From positions 248,001 to 312,000 of the forward strand of contig NZ_RQHV01000043.1 in assembly GCF_004771005.1 (NCBI RefSeq): a stretch of 64,000 bases of DNA, given 5' to 3'. Position numbers and translations under genes: made by a program. Shown here one piece after another: positions 30,866 through 39,458 of the stretch. This stretch comes from Leptospira ilyithenensis. GTDB taxonomy: Bacteria > Spirochaetota > Leptospiria > Leptospirales > Leptospiraceae. The notes beneath the pieces were generated by a model that was given only the letters and a program-made list of their open reading frames with translations, had not been told where the DNA came from and ran no database searches. Each line of letters opens with the position of its first letter. The first letter of the stretch is position 1.

Positions 30866-32380
30866 TTACTTATTCTTGCTCAAAAAATGTTCAACAATGG
30901 CTTTGATCGTTTTCTGTAGAGCCGCTTCGCCTTTCACTTCTTTTGCAGTACGAATCTCTTCCAAAATCTCAGGGTGTTGTTCTCTTATGGTTTGCAAAAG
31001 AAATGCTTCAAACTGGCGAATCTTCGCAGTAGGAATCGTATCGGCAAATCCGCGAGTCACGGCAAAGATAGAAATCACTTGCTCTTCCACGGGAGAAGGA
31101 GAGTTGTTAGGTTGTTTTAAAATTTCTAAGATTCTATAACCACGATCCAACTGTGCTTGGGTTACCGGATCAAGTTCCGTTCCTAATTGTGCGAAAGCTT
31201 CCAAGTCACGAAACTGAGCCAAATCCGACTTCACAGTTCCGGCTACTTTTTTCATCGCTTTGATCTGTGCAGCAGAACCTACGCGGGAAACGGAAATCCC
31301 CACGTCTACCGCAGGACGAAGTCCCGATGCGAATAGGTTGGATTGTAAATAAATCTGACCGTCAGTGATGGAAATTACGTTGGTAGGAATGTAAGCGGAA
31401 ACCTCACCTTCTTGCGTTTCGATGATAGGAAGTGCAGTCATAGACCCGCCTCCGAATTTATCATCTAACTTTGCAGCTCTCTCAAGCAATCGGGAGTGAA
31501 GGTAGAATACATCTCCCGGATACGCTTCACGACCCGGAGGGCGTCGAAGCAGAAGGCACATTTGGCGGTACGCCACAGCTTGTTTGGAAAGGTCATCATA
31601 AACAACTAGAGTCGCCTTTCCTTCTTCATACATAAAGTATTCTGCCATGGAAGCACCGGAATAAGGTGCGATGAAAAGTAGTGGAGCCGGTTCAGATGCG
31701 TTTGCCGTTACAATAATCGTGTAAGAGAGAGCACCTTTTTCACGAAGCATTTCGATAGTAGAAGCAACAGTAGATGCCTTTTGACCGATCGCTACATAAA
31801 CACAAACTACATCTTTTCCTTTTTGGTTGATAATGGTATCGATTGCGATGGATGTTTTTCCGGTTCCTCTATCTCCAATGATGAGCTCTCTTTGGCCGCG
31901 ACCGACAGGGATCATGGCATCAATTGCTTTGATACCGGTTTGCATTGGTTCTGCTACTGATTTTCTCATAGCGATTCCGGGAGCAGGAGATTCGACCGGA
32001 CGGGTTTTTTTAGTACTTAACGGGCCTTTGCCGTCAATTGGTTCACCTAACGGATTTACTACGCGACCCAAAAGCTCGGGGCCAACCGGAACTTCGAGTA
32101 CTTTACCGACTCGTTTTACCGTAAATCCTTCCTGAATATGGATATAGTCTCCAAAGATAATGACCCCAACCGAATTTTCTTCTAAGTTGAAGGCTTGTCC
32201 GCGAACTCCATTTTGGAATTCCAGAAGTTCACCCGACATCACGTTGTTTAATCCGTAAACACGCGCAATACCATCCCCTACTTCGAGAACGGTTCCGACC
32301 TCATCTACTTGGAGATCTTTGTTGAAATTTTTAATTTCTTGTTTGAGTACCGATGTTACTTCGTCTGTTTTAATTTTCAT
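30866..32380 (-). CDS. atpA: ATP synthase alpha subunit
   Basis: Non-catalytic nucleotide-binding subunit of F1. P-loop [15 protein letters not shown] at about residues 168-182, [13 protein letters not shown], Walker [47 protein letters not shown], and [32 protein letters not shown]. Length 504 aa. Its start overlaps the end of atpH by 11 bases. Confidence 0.98.
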   Translation of the reverse strand: MKIKTDEVTSVLKQEIKNFNKDLQVDEVGTVLEVGDGIARVYGLNNVMSGELLEFQNGVRGQAFNLEENSVGVIIFGDYIHIQEGFTVKRVGKVLEVPVGPELLGRVVNPLGEPIDGKGPLSTKKTRPVESPAPGIAMRKSVAEPMQTGIKAIDAMIPVGRGQRELIIGDRGTGKTSIAIDTIINQKGKDVVCVYVAIGQKASTVASTIEMLREKGALSYTIIVTANASEPAPLLFIAPYSGASMAEYFMYEEGKATLVVYDDLSKQAVAYRQMCLLLRRPPGREAYPGDVFYLHSRLLERAAKLDDKFGGGSMTALPIIETQEGEVSAYIPTNVISITDGQIYLQSNLFASGLRPAVDVGISVSRVGSAAQIKAMKKVAGTVKSDLAQFRDLEAFAQLGTELDPVTQAQLDRGYRILEILKQPNNSPSPVEEQVISIFAVTRGFADTIPTAKIRQFEAFLLQTIREQHPEILEEIRTAKEVKGEAALQKTIKAIVEHFLSKNK

Positions 32381-32939
32381 ACATTGCTCCGACAGGGATT
32401 TTCTTTTGGAGGAGTGCCTCTTCGATTCCGTCTAGTTTGAAACGGATGGAGGCATCGATTAAATAGTCGTCTACATAGAGTTTGAATCCGCCAATGAGTG
32501 TTGGATCCAAAAACTCCTGCACCCGCAATTGACGTCCGAATTGGGATGTGATTGCTTTTGCGATTCTTTCTTTTTCAGAAGTAGAAAGAGTTTCCTTTGA
32601 GTAAATTTTCAAAGATGTGCGGTTGCTAAGAACATCCACACCTTCTTTAAAATCCTCTAATATTGCGGGCAGAAACAAGAATCTATTTTTGCGTATAACT
32701 AATGTTATAAAATTGGCAACTATCTCGGACGTTTGTCCTTTGACTGCCTTTGCAGCAGATTTTTCTTTCGTGATCGGGTCTACCAATGGAGAAAGAAAAT
32801 AGTGCCGAACGGAATCATCGGAAAAAAAAGCGGTGATTATACCTGCTAATTCTTCTTCTGTAGCCTCAAGAGAGTTAGCATCTCTAGCTAACTCAAGAAG
32901 GGCTGTGGCATAAACCTTTGAAACCTGGCTTCGACTCAT
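32370..32939 (-). CDS. atpH: ATP synthase delta subunit
   Basis: Stator subunit linking the b dimer to the top of F1. 189 aa; N-terminal helical domain [28 protein letters not shown], and a C-terminal domain with the family signature [35 protein letters not shown]. Start overlaps the atpF stop by 4 bases (ATGA). Confidence 0.95.
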   Translation of the reverse strand: MSRSQVSKVYATALLELARDANSLEATEEELAGIITAFFSDDSVRHYFLSPLVDPITKEKSAAKAVKGQTSEIVANFITLVIRKNRFLFLPAILEDFKEGVDVLSNRTSLKIYSKETLSTSEKERIAKAITSQFGRQLRVQEFLDPTLIGGFKLYVDDYLIDASIRFKLDGIEEALLQKKIPVGAMYEN

Positions 32940-33460
32940 TTTAATTTTTGTTTTTCGAGTTTTGAAATCTCTTTTTCAACGAAAGAAGTATATTCCTCTT
33001 TCTTCAGTTGTTTTTCCAATATCTCACTTGCGATGAGAACTGACATTTCAACAATTTGAGTTTGTAATTCAGCAAGAGCTTTTCCTTTTGCAAGATCAAT
33101 CTCGCGAAGGGCACCATCTTTTAAATTTTTAACTTCTTTATTTGTTTCCTCAACAAGCTTATTTCGAAGCACACCCGCATCGCGTTTTGCTTCTTCGATA
33201 ATCTTATGAGCTTCGTCAGTTGCCGCATAAAGTTTTTCTTGGTAATCTTTTAGGGACTTTTCTGCTTCTTTGCGGAGTGCCTCAGCTTTGTCGATGTCCC
33301 CTTGGATTCCCGAAGAACGCTCTTCAAGTGCATGAAGGATTTTGTCCCAGGCAAATTTTTTGAGAACTATGACTACAATTGAAAAAGTGACCAGGGTCCA
33401 GACAACCAGACCCGGATTGACTTTCAGCAGATTGAAGCCGGAAGCCGCAAGGATAGCCAA
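32936..33460 (-). CDS. atpF: ATP synthase b subunit
   Basis: Peripheral-stalk subunit. One N-terminal membrane helix (NPGLVVWTLVTFSIVVIVLKKFAW) followed by a long charged alpha-helix (residues 35-174) rich in Lys, Glu and Ala that dimerises as a coiled coil. 174 aa is normal. No second b-type gene is present. Confidence 0.96.
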   Translation of the reverse strand: MAILAASGFNLLKVNPGLVVWTLVTFSIVVIVLKKFAWDKILHALEERSSGIQGDIDKAEALRKEAEKSLKDYQEKLYAATDEAHKIIEEAKRDAGVLRNKLVEETNKEVKNLKDGALREIDLAKGKALAELQTQIVEMSVLIASEILEKQLKKEEYTSFVEKEISKLEKQKLK

Positions 33461-33462
33461 GA

Positions 33463-33753
33463 CTATTGTCCTTGTTCTACTTTAGGTGCAGATGCACTTG
33501 ATCCAATGGTCTTGTCGATTGAACCATTGAGCTTAAGAGCGATAAGTAGTGCAATTACGATTGCGAAAAGTGCAGCACCTTCGATCATACCTGCCGCTAC
33601 GTAAAGCACAAGTTGAATCTTTCCTGCCGCTTCTGGTTGGCGACTAATGCTTTCTGCGACAGAACCACCGATTCTACCGATTCCGATGCCTGCGCCGAGC
33701 ATTGCTAAGCCAGCTGCGAGTCCTACTGCGATGTATCCTAAACCGAATTCCAT
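33463..33753 (-). CDS. atpE: ATP synthase c subunit
   Basis: Membrane rotor-ring subunit, 96 aa, two helices. Helix 1 is Gly-rich (AVGLAAGLAMLGAGIGIGRIGGSVAESISRQPEA) and helix 2 carries the ion-binding Glu in AAGMIEGAALFAIVIALLIALKL. The Gly after this Glu and the lack of the Gln/Ser ligand set seen in Na+ enzymes favour H+ coupling (inference). A strong AGGAG site precedes the ATG. Confidence 0.96.
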   Translation of the reverse strand: MEFGLGYIAVGLAAGLAMLGAGIGIGRIGGSVAESISRQPEAAGKIQLVLYVAAGMIEGAALFAIVIALLIALKLNGSIDKTIGSSASAPKVEQGQ

Positions 33754-33800
33754 GTCTTCGTTTACTCCTGTTTGTTTTAAAATATAAATAAAACCAAAAT

Positions 33801-34859
33801 CTAATGTCTATGCATTACCGTTCCAATGAACACGGTAGTGAGCAAAGAAAATATAAACGCCTGTAAGAAGGCGACCAATAGCTCCAAGAAATAAATCAGA
33901 ACCGAACTCAATACTGAAATCGGAGCAATGAAATAACTTTGGCTCATAAAGATAAACCCGAGCAGAGCCAAGATCATAACGTGACCTGCGGTCATGTTTG
34001 CAAGTAACCTCATAGTGAGTGCAAAGGAACGTGCGATATGAGTCACGATAAATTCCAAAGCCCACATCAAAGGCCAAAGAGGAAGAGGAACCCCTTTGGG
34101 AACTGCATGCGCTACGAAGGAAATCCCTTGGTAGGAAAAAGCAGTTCCGTAGATAATGATTAATGTTAAAGAAGCAAGAGATAGAGTCACCCCGATGTCT
34201 CCGGTAGGTGTAATACCCGACCAGATCTGTCCGAACGTGTGCAGTGAGTGAGGAGTGTGCCCGTAAGCTCCTACGGAAACCAAAAAGTCGGATGCCGCAA
34301 CAGTCAATTCCCCTACGGAGGGAATCAGTCCGAATAGGTTACAGAAAAGAATAAAGAAAAACAAACTGAAAATGTAATGATAGTAAGAATGCCCGTGGTG
34401 TTCCAAAGAAGAATCGACTACGTTTTCTTTCAGATAAGATACGAATGCTTCCACCCCAGAAGTGAATTTGTTGTACACTTTGTTTGGGTTTTTGGAAATC
34501 AAACTCGCCGCAGGGATAAAAACGATAAATAGGAAGAAAGATGCAATCCACATCATCGTTACACGTTTTGTGATGTGCATGTCAAAACCACCGACATAGT
34601 GGTAAAGTTTCCCATCATGATCCGCAAATACATCATGTTCTGCCGGATCAAATCCAGATTGTCCTTCGAAAACTTTTTCCCCGCCAAAGTTCAATGGAAA
34701 AATGGGTGCATCACCCAAATGGTGTGCCATGACTTCACTGAAGTCAAATTCCTCAGAGTGAGAATCGTGTTCTCCTCCGGATGCCCAAAGACCAGAAAAA
34801 GTCAGGAAAAAAAGTAATAGAAATGAGAAAAATGCCCGATACTTAGACTTATTTTTCAC
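33801..34859 (-). CDS. atpB: ATP synthase a subunit
   Basis: Membrane stator subunit forming the ion half-channels. 352 aa; longer than the E. coli protein because of an N-terminal signal-like segment (NKSKYRAFFSFLLLFFLTFSGLWA) and an acidic, His-rich periplasmic stretch (EHDSHSEEFDFSEVMAHHLGDAP). The essential Arg is in ARSFALTMRLLANMTAGHVMILALLG. I chose GTG 34859, which overlaps the preceding gene by 11 bases; a longer ATG-initiated form would overlap it by 59. Confidence 0.93.
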   Translation of the reverse strand: MKNKSKYRAFFSFLLLFFLTFSGLWASGGEHDSHSEEFDFSEVMAHHLGDAPIFPLNFGGEKVFEGQSGFDPAEHDVFADHDGKLYHYVGGFDMHITKRVTMMWIASFFLFIVFIPAASLISKNPNKVYNKFTSGVEAFVSYLKENVVDSSLEHHGHSYYHYIFSLFFFILFCNLFGLIPSVGELTVAASDFLVSVGAYGHTPHSLHTFGQIWSGITPTGDIGVTLSLASLTLIIIYGTAFSYQGISFVAHAVPKGVPLPLWPLMWALEFIVTHIARSFALTMRLLANMTAGHVMILALLGFIFMSQSYFIAPISVLSSVLIYFLELLVAFLQAFIFSLLTTVFIGTVMHRH

Positions 34860-35229
34860 TATAATAGCTCGCAAATACAAGAAAAAGTAGGTGTAGGAAA
34901 TAGGCAATTAAAAATCCGGCTATGGATTCAAAAGGAAACTCTAAAAATGCAAGTGCGGAAATAGTTCCCAGGTTCACAAAAAAAAACAAAACTACAGTAA
35001 AAAAGGGAAATCCCTTTTCCCCTAGTCCGGGGGAGACCCTTGGCAAAAAGCGCAATTCCATCGCTGCAATTTGAAGGAAAGAAGAAATCCCCGCTCCCAG
35101 ATAGAATACTAAATGCAGGTTTTTATCTACCCAAAGGTCAAGCAAAGGAACAGAAACCAAACAACTTAACAAAAGATAGACGAAGTAAAGTAAATGAAAT
35201 TTTTTAAGATTGATCCGGTATAAGTCCAT
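34849..35229 (-). CDS. AtpI-like membrane protein at the head of the ATP synthase operon
   Basis: A 126-aa protein with four predicted membrane helices (LLYFVYLLLSCLVSVPLLDLWV; LHLVFYLGAGISSFLQIAAM; FPFFTVVLFFFVNLGTISALAF; IAGFLIAYFLHLLFLVFA). Position just before atpB and the four-helix layout match AtpI, which helps c-ring assembly, but the sequence is too diverged for a firm name. No AtpZ-like gene precedes it. Confidence 0.65.
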   Translation of the reverse strand: MDLYRINLKKFHLLYFVYLLLSCLVSVPLLDLWVDKNLHLVFYLGAGISSFLQIAAMELRFLPRVSPGLGEKGFPFFTVVLFFFVNLGTISALAFLEFPFESIAGFLIAYFLHLLFLVFASYYSEK

Positions 35230-35514
35230 AAGCTTTAAAATCAGGATACATTCTTTGGCGGAAAGGTCAATTTGAATCGGGTCATTTCTCTTGATTGAAC
35301 GCAGACAGAAGATTCAAGTGCGAATCCGGTAAATGGGTTCGTTAATGCGAACTTTTAGAAATGGGAATGGAAATTGCAGATTAACAAGTGACAAAACGGA
35401 TTCTTTGGTTTTACAATTATAAATTTCCTGGTGATAAAGAAATTGATATTTTATGATTTTGTTCAACGCCTCAATCTGACTGTTGGAAAATGTACCATTC
35501 TTCTACGCAATGAT
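35230..35514. other. Intergenic region upstream of the atp operon, before the cassette repeats
   Basis: About 285 bases without a gene. It contains the possible atp promoter (35243-35270). The rest is AT-rich with no open frame or strong repeat. It separates the core ATP synthase operon from the accessory island that begins at the repeat near 35520. Confidence 0.6.
35243..35270 (-). promoter_or_regulatory. Possible promoter of the ATP synthase operon
   Basis: Minus strand: TTGACC (35265-35270), 16-base spacer, TATCCT (35243-35248). Transcription would start near 35236, only about 7 bases before the first ATG, which has no clear ribosome site. Either the leader is very short or the true promoter is elsewhere. 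Confidence 0.35.
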
Positions 35515-35519
35515 CTTGT

Positions 35520-35650
35520 TGATTGCAACGCCACTATGAGGCGTTAGCGTCGGCGCGATTTCTTGCTTAAGCAAGAAACGTGACGGAGGACAATGTGGCT
35601 TTGGCCCGAGGAAGCGAATCCCGCAGCATTGCGGTAAGGCGTAGTTATAC
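35520..35650 (-). repeat. attC-like repeat A, terminal copy, directly after the fic gene
   Basis: Third copy of the 145-173-bp repeat. Its box at 35644-35650 (GTATAAC on the minus strand) lies 16 bases after the fic stop codon, followed by the inner arm TACGCCTTACC and the shared core including the 20-bp palindrome around CTTGCTTAAGCAAG at 35560-35579. Homology with the other copies ends near 35535; beyond that the left end is different (TTGATTGCAACGCC), resembling the site near 39510. It therefore looks like the degenerate or differently ended last site of the series. Confidence 0.6.
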
Positions 35651-35665
35651 GAAGTGCCAGTGAAG

Positions 35666-36706
35666 TCAAAGTTTTTCCCACTTAGCATTTCTACCTCTTC
35701 CTAAGCTTCTAACTTTATTTTCGTTTTGTAAATCTTTTAATAATTTCCGGATTAGTTCAACACTTACCCCGGGCAGATTATATTTAATGTCTGCTATACT
35801 AAATGGTCCAATTGAATTTCCTATAAAATTAATAATAAGTTCGGATTTATTTCCTCTATTATTAGGAAGATTTTCTAATCTGGTATCCAATTGTTTGTAT
35901 GATTCTTTGAGAATAAATAAGATATAGTTTACGTAAGGCCAAATATCATTTTTAGCTTCATGCCATTTATTTGAGCTTTGTTCTAGGGTTTCATAATAAC
36001 GATCTTTATTTTCTTCGATAATCCGCTCTATGCTAATATAGCTACCGATATCATAACCAAGTTTATATAATTGCAATAAGAGGATTAGTCGAGAAACTCT
36101 TCCGTTTCCGTCTCGGAATGGATGTATGCATAGAAAATCAAAATTGAATGCTATTAATAGAATTAAAGGAGGGATATACTTTTCTTTAATTTGTTCATTC
36201 CATAAATCAATAGCTTTTATTAAGAAAATTTTACTTTCCTTGATTCCTGGTGGTTTGAATCGGATTCTTGATTTTCCATTTGGTAGTATCTCGGTAATAT
36301 CAATTTGTTTTTCTTTTAGTTGTCCTGCATCCCAGATGTCACCTCTACTTAACTTATGTAATTTTAAAATCGTTTGTAAATTAATATCAATTCTGTCATG
36401 AGATTCATGAATCCAACGTAACGCTTGCTGGTATCCTCTGATTTCTTCTTCGTCTCTGTCTTTTAATAATGCACTTCCAAAGATTACAGTTTCAATTCGA
36501 GCTTGAGCAACATTTACGCCTTCCATACGATTTGATGAAATAGAACTTTCGATTAGGGCATGTTCTTTCAGATGTTTTAATTTTTGAGGAGATTGTTTGT
36601 TATATAGTTCTTGTTTTCCTTTAAATTCATCTAAAGCAGAAAGATACCAAGATGTAGCAAGAGGAATGCTTTTGAGTTCATTTTTTAATTTTTCAAGTGT
36701 TTTCAT
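35666..36706 (-). CDS. Fic family protein (probable AMPylase or related transferase)
   Basis: A 346-aa protein with the complete Fic active site HPFRDGNGRVSR at about residues 200-211. The N-terminal part holds SSNRMEG, a fit to the [S/T]xxxE[G/N] inhibitory helix, at about 56-62, so the enzyme is likely self-inhibited. The C-terminal 70 residues look like a winged helix (GPFSIADIKYNLPGVSVELIRKLLKDLQNENKVRSLGRGRNAKW). Fic enzymes usually attach AMP to target proteins. AT-rich, with its own promoter, and directly followed by an attC-like repeat: third cargo unit of the island. Confidence 0.9.
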   Translation of the reverse strand: MKTLEKLKNELKSIPLATSWYLSALDEFKGKQELYNKQSPQKLKHLKEHALIESSISSNRMEGVNVAQARIETVIFGSALLKDRDEEEIRGYQQALRWIHESHDRIDINLQTILKLHKLSRGDIWDAGQLKEKQIDITEILPNGKSRIRFKPPGIKESKIFLIKAIDLWNEQIKEKYIPPLILLIAFNFDFLCIHPFRDGNGRVSRLILLLQLYKLGYDIGSYISIERIIEENKDRYYETLEQSSNKWHEAKNDIWPYVNYILFILKESYKQLDTRLENLPNNRGNKSELIINFIGNSIGPFSIADIKYNLPGVSVELIRKLLKDLQNENKVRSLGRGRNAKWEKL

Positions 36707-36725
36707 TTTGCTTGGAATATTATCT

Positions 36726-36754
36726 ATATTATTGGACTTTTAATTAATATTCAA
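36726..36754 (-). promoter_or_regulatory. Promoter of fic
   Basis: Minus strand: TTGAAT (36749-36754), 17-base spacer, TAATAT (36726-36731). Just upstream are three copies of TTACCT on the plus strand (36760-36765, 36772-36777, 36790-36795), possible repressor half-sites. The cargo gene thus seems to carry its own promoter inside its unit. Confidence 0.55.
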
Positions 36755-36829
36755 GTATTTTACCTATTTAATTACCTAATTTATTGCGTTTACCTATTTT
36801 CCGGAATAGTCAAAGTTTCCTGGCATTTC

Positions 36830-37002
36830 GTATAACGAACTAGCCTTACCGACGTTGGTCGTAGGTGAGCCTTCAGAGAAGGCGTTAGCGTCGGCGCGAT
36901 TTCTTGCTTAAGCAAGAAACGTGACGGAGGATAATGTGGCTTTAGCCCGAGCAAGGGTGAGTGAAGCGAATCCCGCAGCGTAGCGGTAAGGCGTAGTTAA
37001 AC
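36830..37002 (-). repeat. attC-like repeat B
   Basis: 173 bp. Read on the minus strand it starts GTTTAAC (37002-36996), which fits the R'' consensus RYYYAAC, then TACGCCTTACC, and ends GGTAAGGCTAGTTC then GTTATAC (36836-36830). The inner arms pair except for one extra C in the first, like the extrahelical base of attC sites. Between them are small hairpins (GCCTTC-AGA-GAAGGC; GGCT-TT-AGCC) and the 20-bp palindrome around CTTGCTTAAGCAAG. It begins 13 bases after the stop of the ADP-ribosyltransferase-like gene. Confidence 0.65.
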
Positions 37003-37015
37003 GAAGTGTGTGAAG

Positions 37016-37609
37016 TTAAATTAACGGTTTGAAATAACCTTTGATAGATTTTGGATTTCTTATGCATAACTGAATATGATTTTTGTCATGAAATCCAGCG
37101 TTAGGATAGATTTCTTTACCCTCCCTGAAATAACCTCTGACTGAATCAAAAACTGGTAGTTCTAATTCTTTTCTCATTGCATGAAGATTTTCAATAACTG
37201 CACAATCGAGGTTTCTAAGCAAAAGATCTTTTTCTAAGTCTATAGATTTGTTTTCAGGAAGTGGATTGCCTGTTGTTTTACTAGATTTTGAAAGCAAATT
37301 ATAGCTTTCTTTTAGGAGATCAATGGATTCGGATTCTAAAAGATTAAGGCAGTTTCCTAAATCTATTATTGCACCAATGACTGCTGGCTTTTTTATTTTT
37401 CCTTTGTTTCTTTTCGGATTCGATTGCAAAAGTTGAGCGTATTCAAGTGCTCTAGAATAATTTCCTTCCCAAAAATAGATTCCGTGTCCAAGCCAGTCAT
37501 AACTATTTTCGCTTTTTGAAAGAGCCAATTTACCTGAAATTACTGAATTGGCTACTTCTTCATCGCAACCGTGAAAGCCAAAAACTAGACCAGGTACGGA
37601 AGAATACAC
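37016..37609 (-). CDS. PARP-like ADP-ribosyltransferase-fold protein (probable toxin)
   Basis: A 197-aa protein. GFHGCDEEVANSVISG then NSYDWLGHGIYFWEGNYSRALEYAQ is the layout of PARP/diphtheria-toxin-like transferases: His in FHG, Tyr in GIYFWE, and a C-terminal strand HIQLCIRNPKSIKGYF that may supply the third polar residue. I know the pattern as a widespread uncharacterised family. The start is GTG 37609, which overlaps the stop of the 54-aa gene by one base (TAGTG), so translation is coupled. Second cargo unit, ended by repeat B. Confidence 0.65.
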   Translation of the reverse strand: MYSSVPGLVFGFHGCDEEVANSVISGKLALSKSENSYDWLGHGIYFWEGNYSRALEYAQLLQSNPKRNKGKIKKPAVIGAIIDLGNCLNLLESESIDLLKESYNLLSKSSKTTGNPLPENKSIDLEKDLLLRNLDCAVIENLHAMRKELELPVFDSVRGYFREGKEIYPNAGFHDKNHIQLCIRNPKSIKGYFKPLI

Positions 37610-37773
37610 TATTTTTTAAATGCGCTTTTGAGTTGCCCAGACTTGGTATAAATACCAGTTTTTGCTAGATAGGCTTTTGTTGAAACTTTTGAAGCAGTTA
37701 CTTTTTTTGTAAGTTCTTGCATTTGCTTCAACTGATCCTTTAAATCAGAATTTTTTACTACTTTTCCTGACAT
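37609..37773 (-). CDS. Small 54-aa basic protein, possible antitoxin
   Basis: ATG 37773 to TAG 37609: starts MSGKVVKNSDLKDQLKQMQELTKK and ends SGQLKSAFKK. Lys-rich and helical at the start. Overlaps the start of the ADP-ribosyltransferase-like gene by one base. Such a pair, short gene first and enzyme second, is the usual order of many toxin-antitoxin operons, but I do not recognise the small protein and the role is inference from the arrangement. Confidence 0.65.
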   Translation of the reverse strand: MSGKVVKNSDLKDQLKQMQELTKKVTASKVSTKAYLAKTGIYTKSGQLKSAFKK

Positions 37774-37850
37774 AATAACTAGATTCTAAAAGTGGCAAAA
37801 AATTGTGTATAGTAATTAATTTGTTTAATTTTAAAATTTTCACACATTTC

Positions 37851-38021
37851 GTATAACGAACTAGCCTTACCGACGTTGGTCGTAGGTGAGCCTTCAGAGA
37901 AGGCGTTAGCGTCGGCGCGATTTCTTGCTTAAGCAAGAAACGTGACGGAGGATAATGTGGCTTTAGCCCGAGCAAGGGTTTGCAGCAAATCCCGCAGCGT
38001 AGCGGTAAGGCGTAGTTATAC
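37851..38021 (-). repeat. attC-like repeat C
   Basis: 171 bp and nearly identical to repeat B over its length. Minus-strand reading: GTATAAC (38021-38015), TACGCCTTACCGC, core with the palindrome around CTTGCTTAAGCAAG, GGTAAGGCTAGTTC, GTTATAC (37857-37851). Outer boxes are perfectly complementary. It starts 17 bases after the stop of the DUF6941-like gene. The chief difference from B is a short stretch near 37979-37990 (GTTTGCAGCAAAT in place of GTGAGTGAAGCGAAT). Confidence 0.65.
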
Positions 38022-38037
38022 GCTGTGGAAAATTAAG

Positions 38038-38436
38038 TTATTTTTGTTTGCTTATATTAATCTTATATTCAGGGGAAAATTTGAATTTAACATTTTGGGA
38101 GTTGGTCAACTTAAGTTCTATTGAGAGTTCACCAAAAGATTTTATCGGAAATTGATCAACGCCAATGTTTAATGTCAAGTGTCTCATGAGTTTACCTATT
38201 GGCAATGTTCCAGACATTGAATGATATTGGCTTCCATCCATTAGGAAATTTAAGTCAAATTTATAATTGTCAGATTGGACATCCATAAATCGAAAGATAA
38301 AAAAAAGTTTTAGGTATACTAATTTTTCTTCGCTTGTTGCTTCAACAATAATGTCATCATAAACCCCGATGAATATGTTTTTTCCATTTTTTTCAGTTCT
38401 AACATCATCGCAAACGAGAAAGTTAATCAGTTTCAT
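38038..38436 (-). CDS. DUF6941-like protein
   Basis: A 132-aa soluble, beta-rich protein starting MKLINFLVCDDVRTEKNGKNIFIGVYDDII. The opening, a Cys-Asp-Asp-x-Arg near an Asn-Gly-Lys and Gly-Val-Tyr, is how I remember the DUF6941 family, whose function is unknown. It overlaps the zinc-ribbon/HTH gene by 4 bases (ATGA), so it belongs to the same operon as the MqsR/MqsA-like pair. It ends the first cargo unit; repeat C follows. Confidence 0.55.
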   Translation of the reverse strand: MKLINFLVCDDVRTEKNGKNIFIGVYDDIIVEATSEEKLVYLKLFFIFRFMDVQSDNYKFDLNFLMDGSQYHSMSGTLPIGKLMRHLTLNIGVDQFPIKSFGELSIELKLTNSQNVKFKFSPEYKINISKQK

Positions 38437-39077
38437 ACAGTTTGTAAACCCAATGTAACAGTGGATTCAATATTTTTTGTTTCTCTTCCAAGATCATTTA
38501 TTGAAATTGTTGCTTCAAATTCATTTGAAGCAAATGTATTTTTAAATTTTAGAATACTTTCCAACTTGCTGAGCAAAACTTCATATTCAATGTCATCAGA
38601 TATCAAAGATTGGTTTTTTTCAAATTCCAAAAATCCAGCAATTAAAAGATTTTTCAATTTAACTTTTGGATCAAAATTGTAATCAGAAACATCAACTAAC
38701 CAAGGGAAATTAGATATAATATTAATATAAGACATTGCAACAGCACTTAAATCTTTTTTAGATTTCCATCTTGAAAATGTACGATATGGAATTCTTAAAG
38801 CTCGCTCCAAATAAGTATAGCTATAACCATAGGTTTTTATTTCTTCAATTCCTTTTAACGAATTTTCAATATCTAATTCTTTTAAGAATTTTGCCAAATT
38901 TTCATTGAAATTATCTTCTCTAATTTCCTCCCCGCAATTTTGGCATTCTAATAATGAAAATTCAAATTCTCGCTTTCCCAAGTTGGTAAAGTTATATTCA
39001 ATTTTTTCTTTTTTATAATCATTTTTAATTGGAGCACCGCAAGAGGGACACTTCATCTCGATTACTTGAGTGTCCAT
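38433..39077 (-). CDS. MqsA-like antitoxin: zinc-ribbon plus HTH protein
   Basis: A 214-aa protein. N-terminal zinc-binding part with two Cys pairs, MKCPSCGAPI and LLECQNCGEEI, separated by about 30 residues, as in MqsA/YgiT. Then an HTH region YTYLERALRIPYRTFSRWKSKKDLSAVAMSYINIISNFPWLV, in which residues 'SRWK' replace the usual SRYE. It is longer than E. coli MqsA (131 aa), with a C-terminal extension of about 60 residues. It begins immediately after the toxin-like gene (stop 39078, start 39077), in the mqsR-then-mqsA order. Confidence 0.7.
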   Translation of the reverse strand: MDTQVIEMKCPSCGAPIKNDYKKEKIEYNFTNLGKREFEFSLLECQNCGEEIREDNFNENLAKFLKELDIENSLKGIEEIKTYGYSYTYLERALRIPYRTFSRWKSKKDLSAVAMSYINIISNFPWLVDVSDYNFDPKVKLKNLLIAGFLEFEKNQSLISDDIEYEVLLSKLESILKFKNTFASNEFEATISINDLGRETKNIESTVTLGLQTV

Positions 39078-39443
39078 TTAATAGCCTGCCTTTATAAATG
39101 CATTTTTCATTGTATCGCCTTCAAATTTATCGGGTTTGAGTGATTTAATAACAAGTTGTCCATCATTGCTAAAATAGAATGCAATATAACCTTTTCTACT
39201 TCCAGTCTGAAAGTTGTAAGCGTCGACTACTGGTTTCGGGTATTCATCCGTTTTATCTAACTCTGTAGTATTAAGCAAAACTAGATTTTCAAAGCCTCCC
39301 CGAAGAATAAAATCTGCTACATCTTTTTCAGTCCTTAATCCAAAGGTTGCGGCAGTACCCAGAGCTTTTCTCTGTACTTTAAATTTTCCTTTTCTTAAAG
39401 CAGAAAGGACATCTTTCTTGGGATACTTAGGCTCTTTAGTCAT
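39078..39443 (-). CDS. MqsR-like toxin
   Basis: A 121-aa basic protein. The layout YPKKDVLSALRKGKFKVQRKALGTAATFGLRTEKDVADFILRG, then a Tyr-rich strand YIAFYFSNDGQLVIKSLKPD, follows MqsR: L-x-x-[LV]-x-x-G-[KQ]-[VF] , R-x-A-L-x-x-A-x-x-[LF]-G-L, then the final strand ending [VI]-x-S-[FL]-K. MqsR is a RelE-fold mRNA interferase. Similarity is moderate, so this is a family suggestion. Upstream is a palindrome covering a promoter. Confidence 0.6.
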   Translation of the reverse strand: MTKEPKYPKKDVLSALRKGKFKVQRKALGTAATFGLRTEKDVADFILRGGFENLVLLNTTELDKTDEYPKPVVDAYNFQTGSRKGYIAFYFSNDGQLVIKSLKPDKFEGDTMKNAFIKAGY

Positions 39444-39458
39444 TCTTTCGGTTGCTTT

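Noticed and set aside
35520..38021. CRISPR array or retron RNA for the three long repeats
   Set aside because: Repeats are about 145-173 bp and separated by whole genes, not short unique spacers; no cas or reverse-transcriptase gene is near. An attC-like or MITE-like reading fits better.
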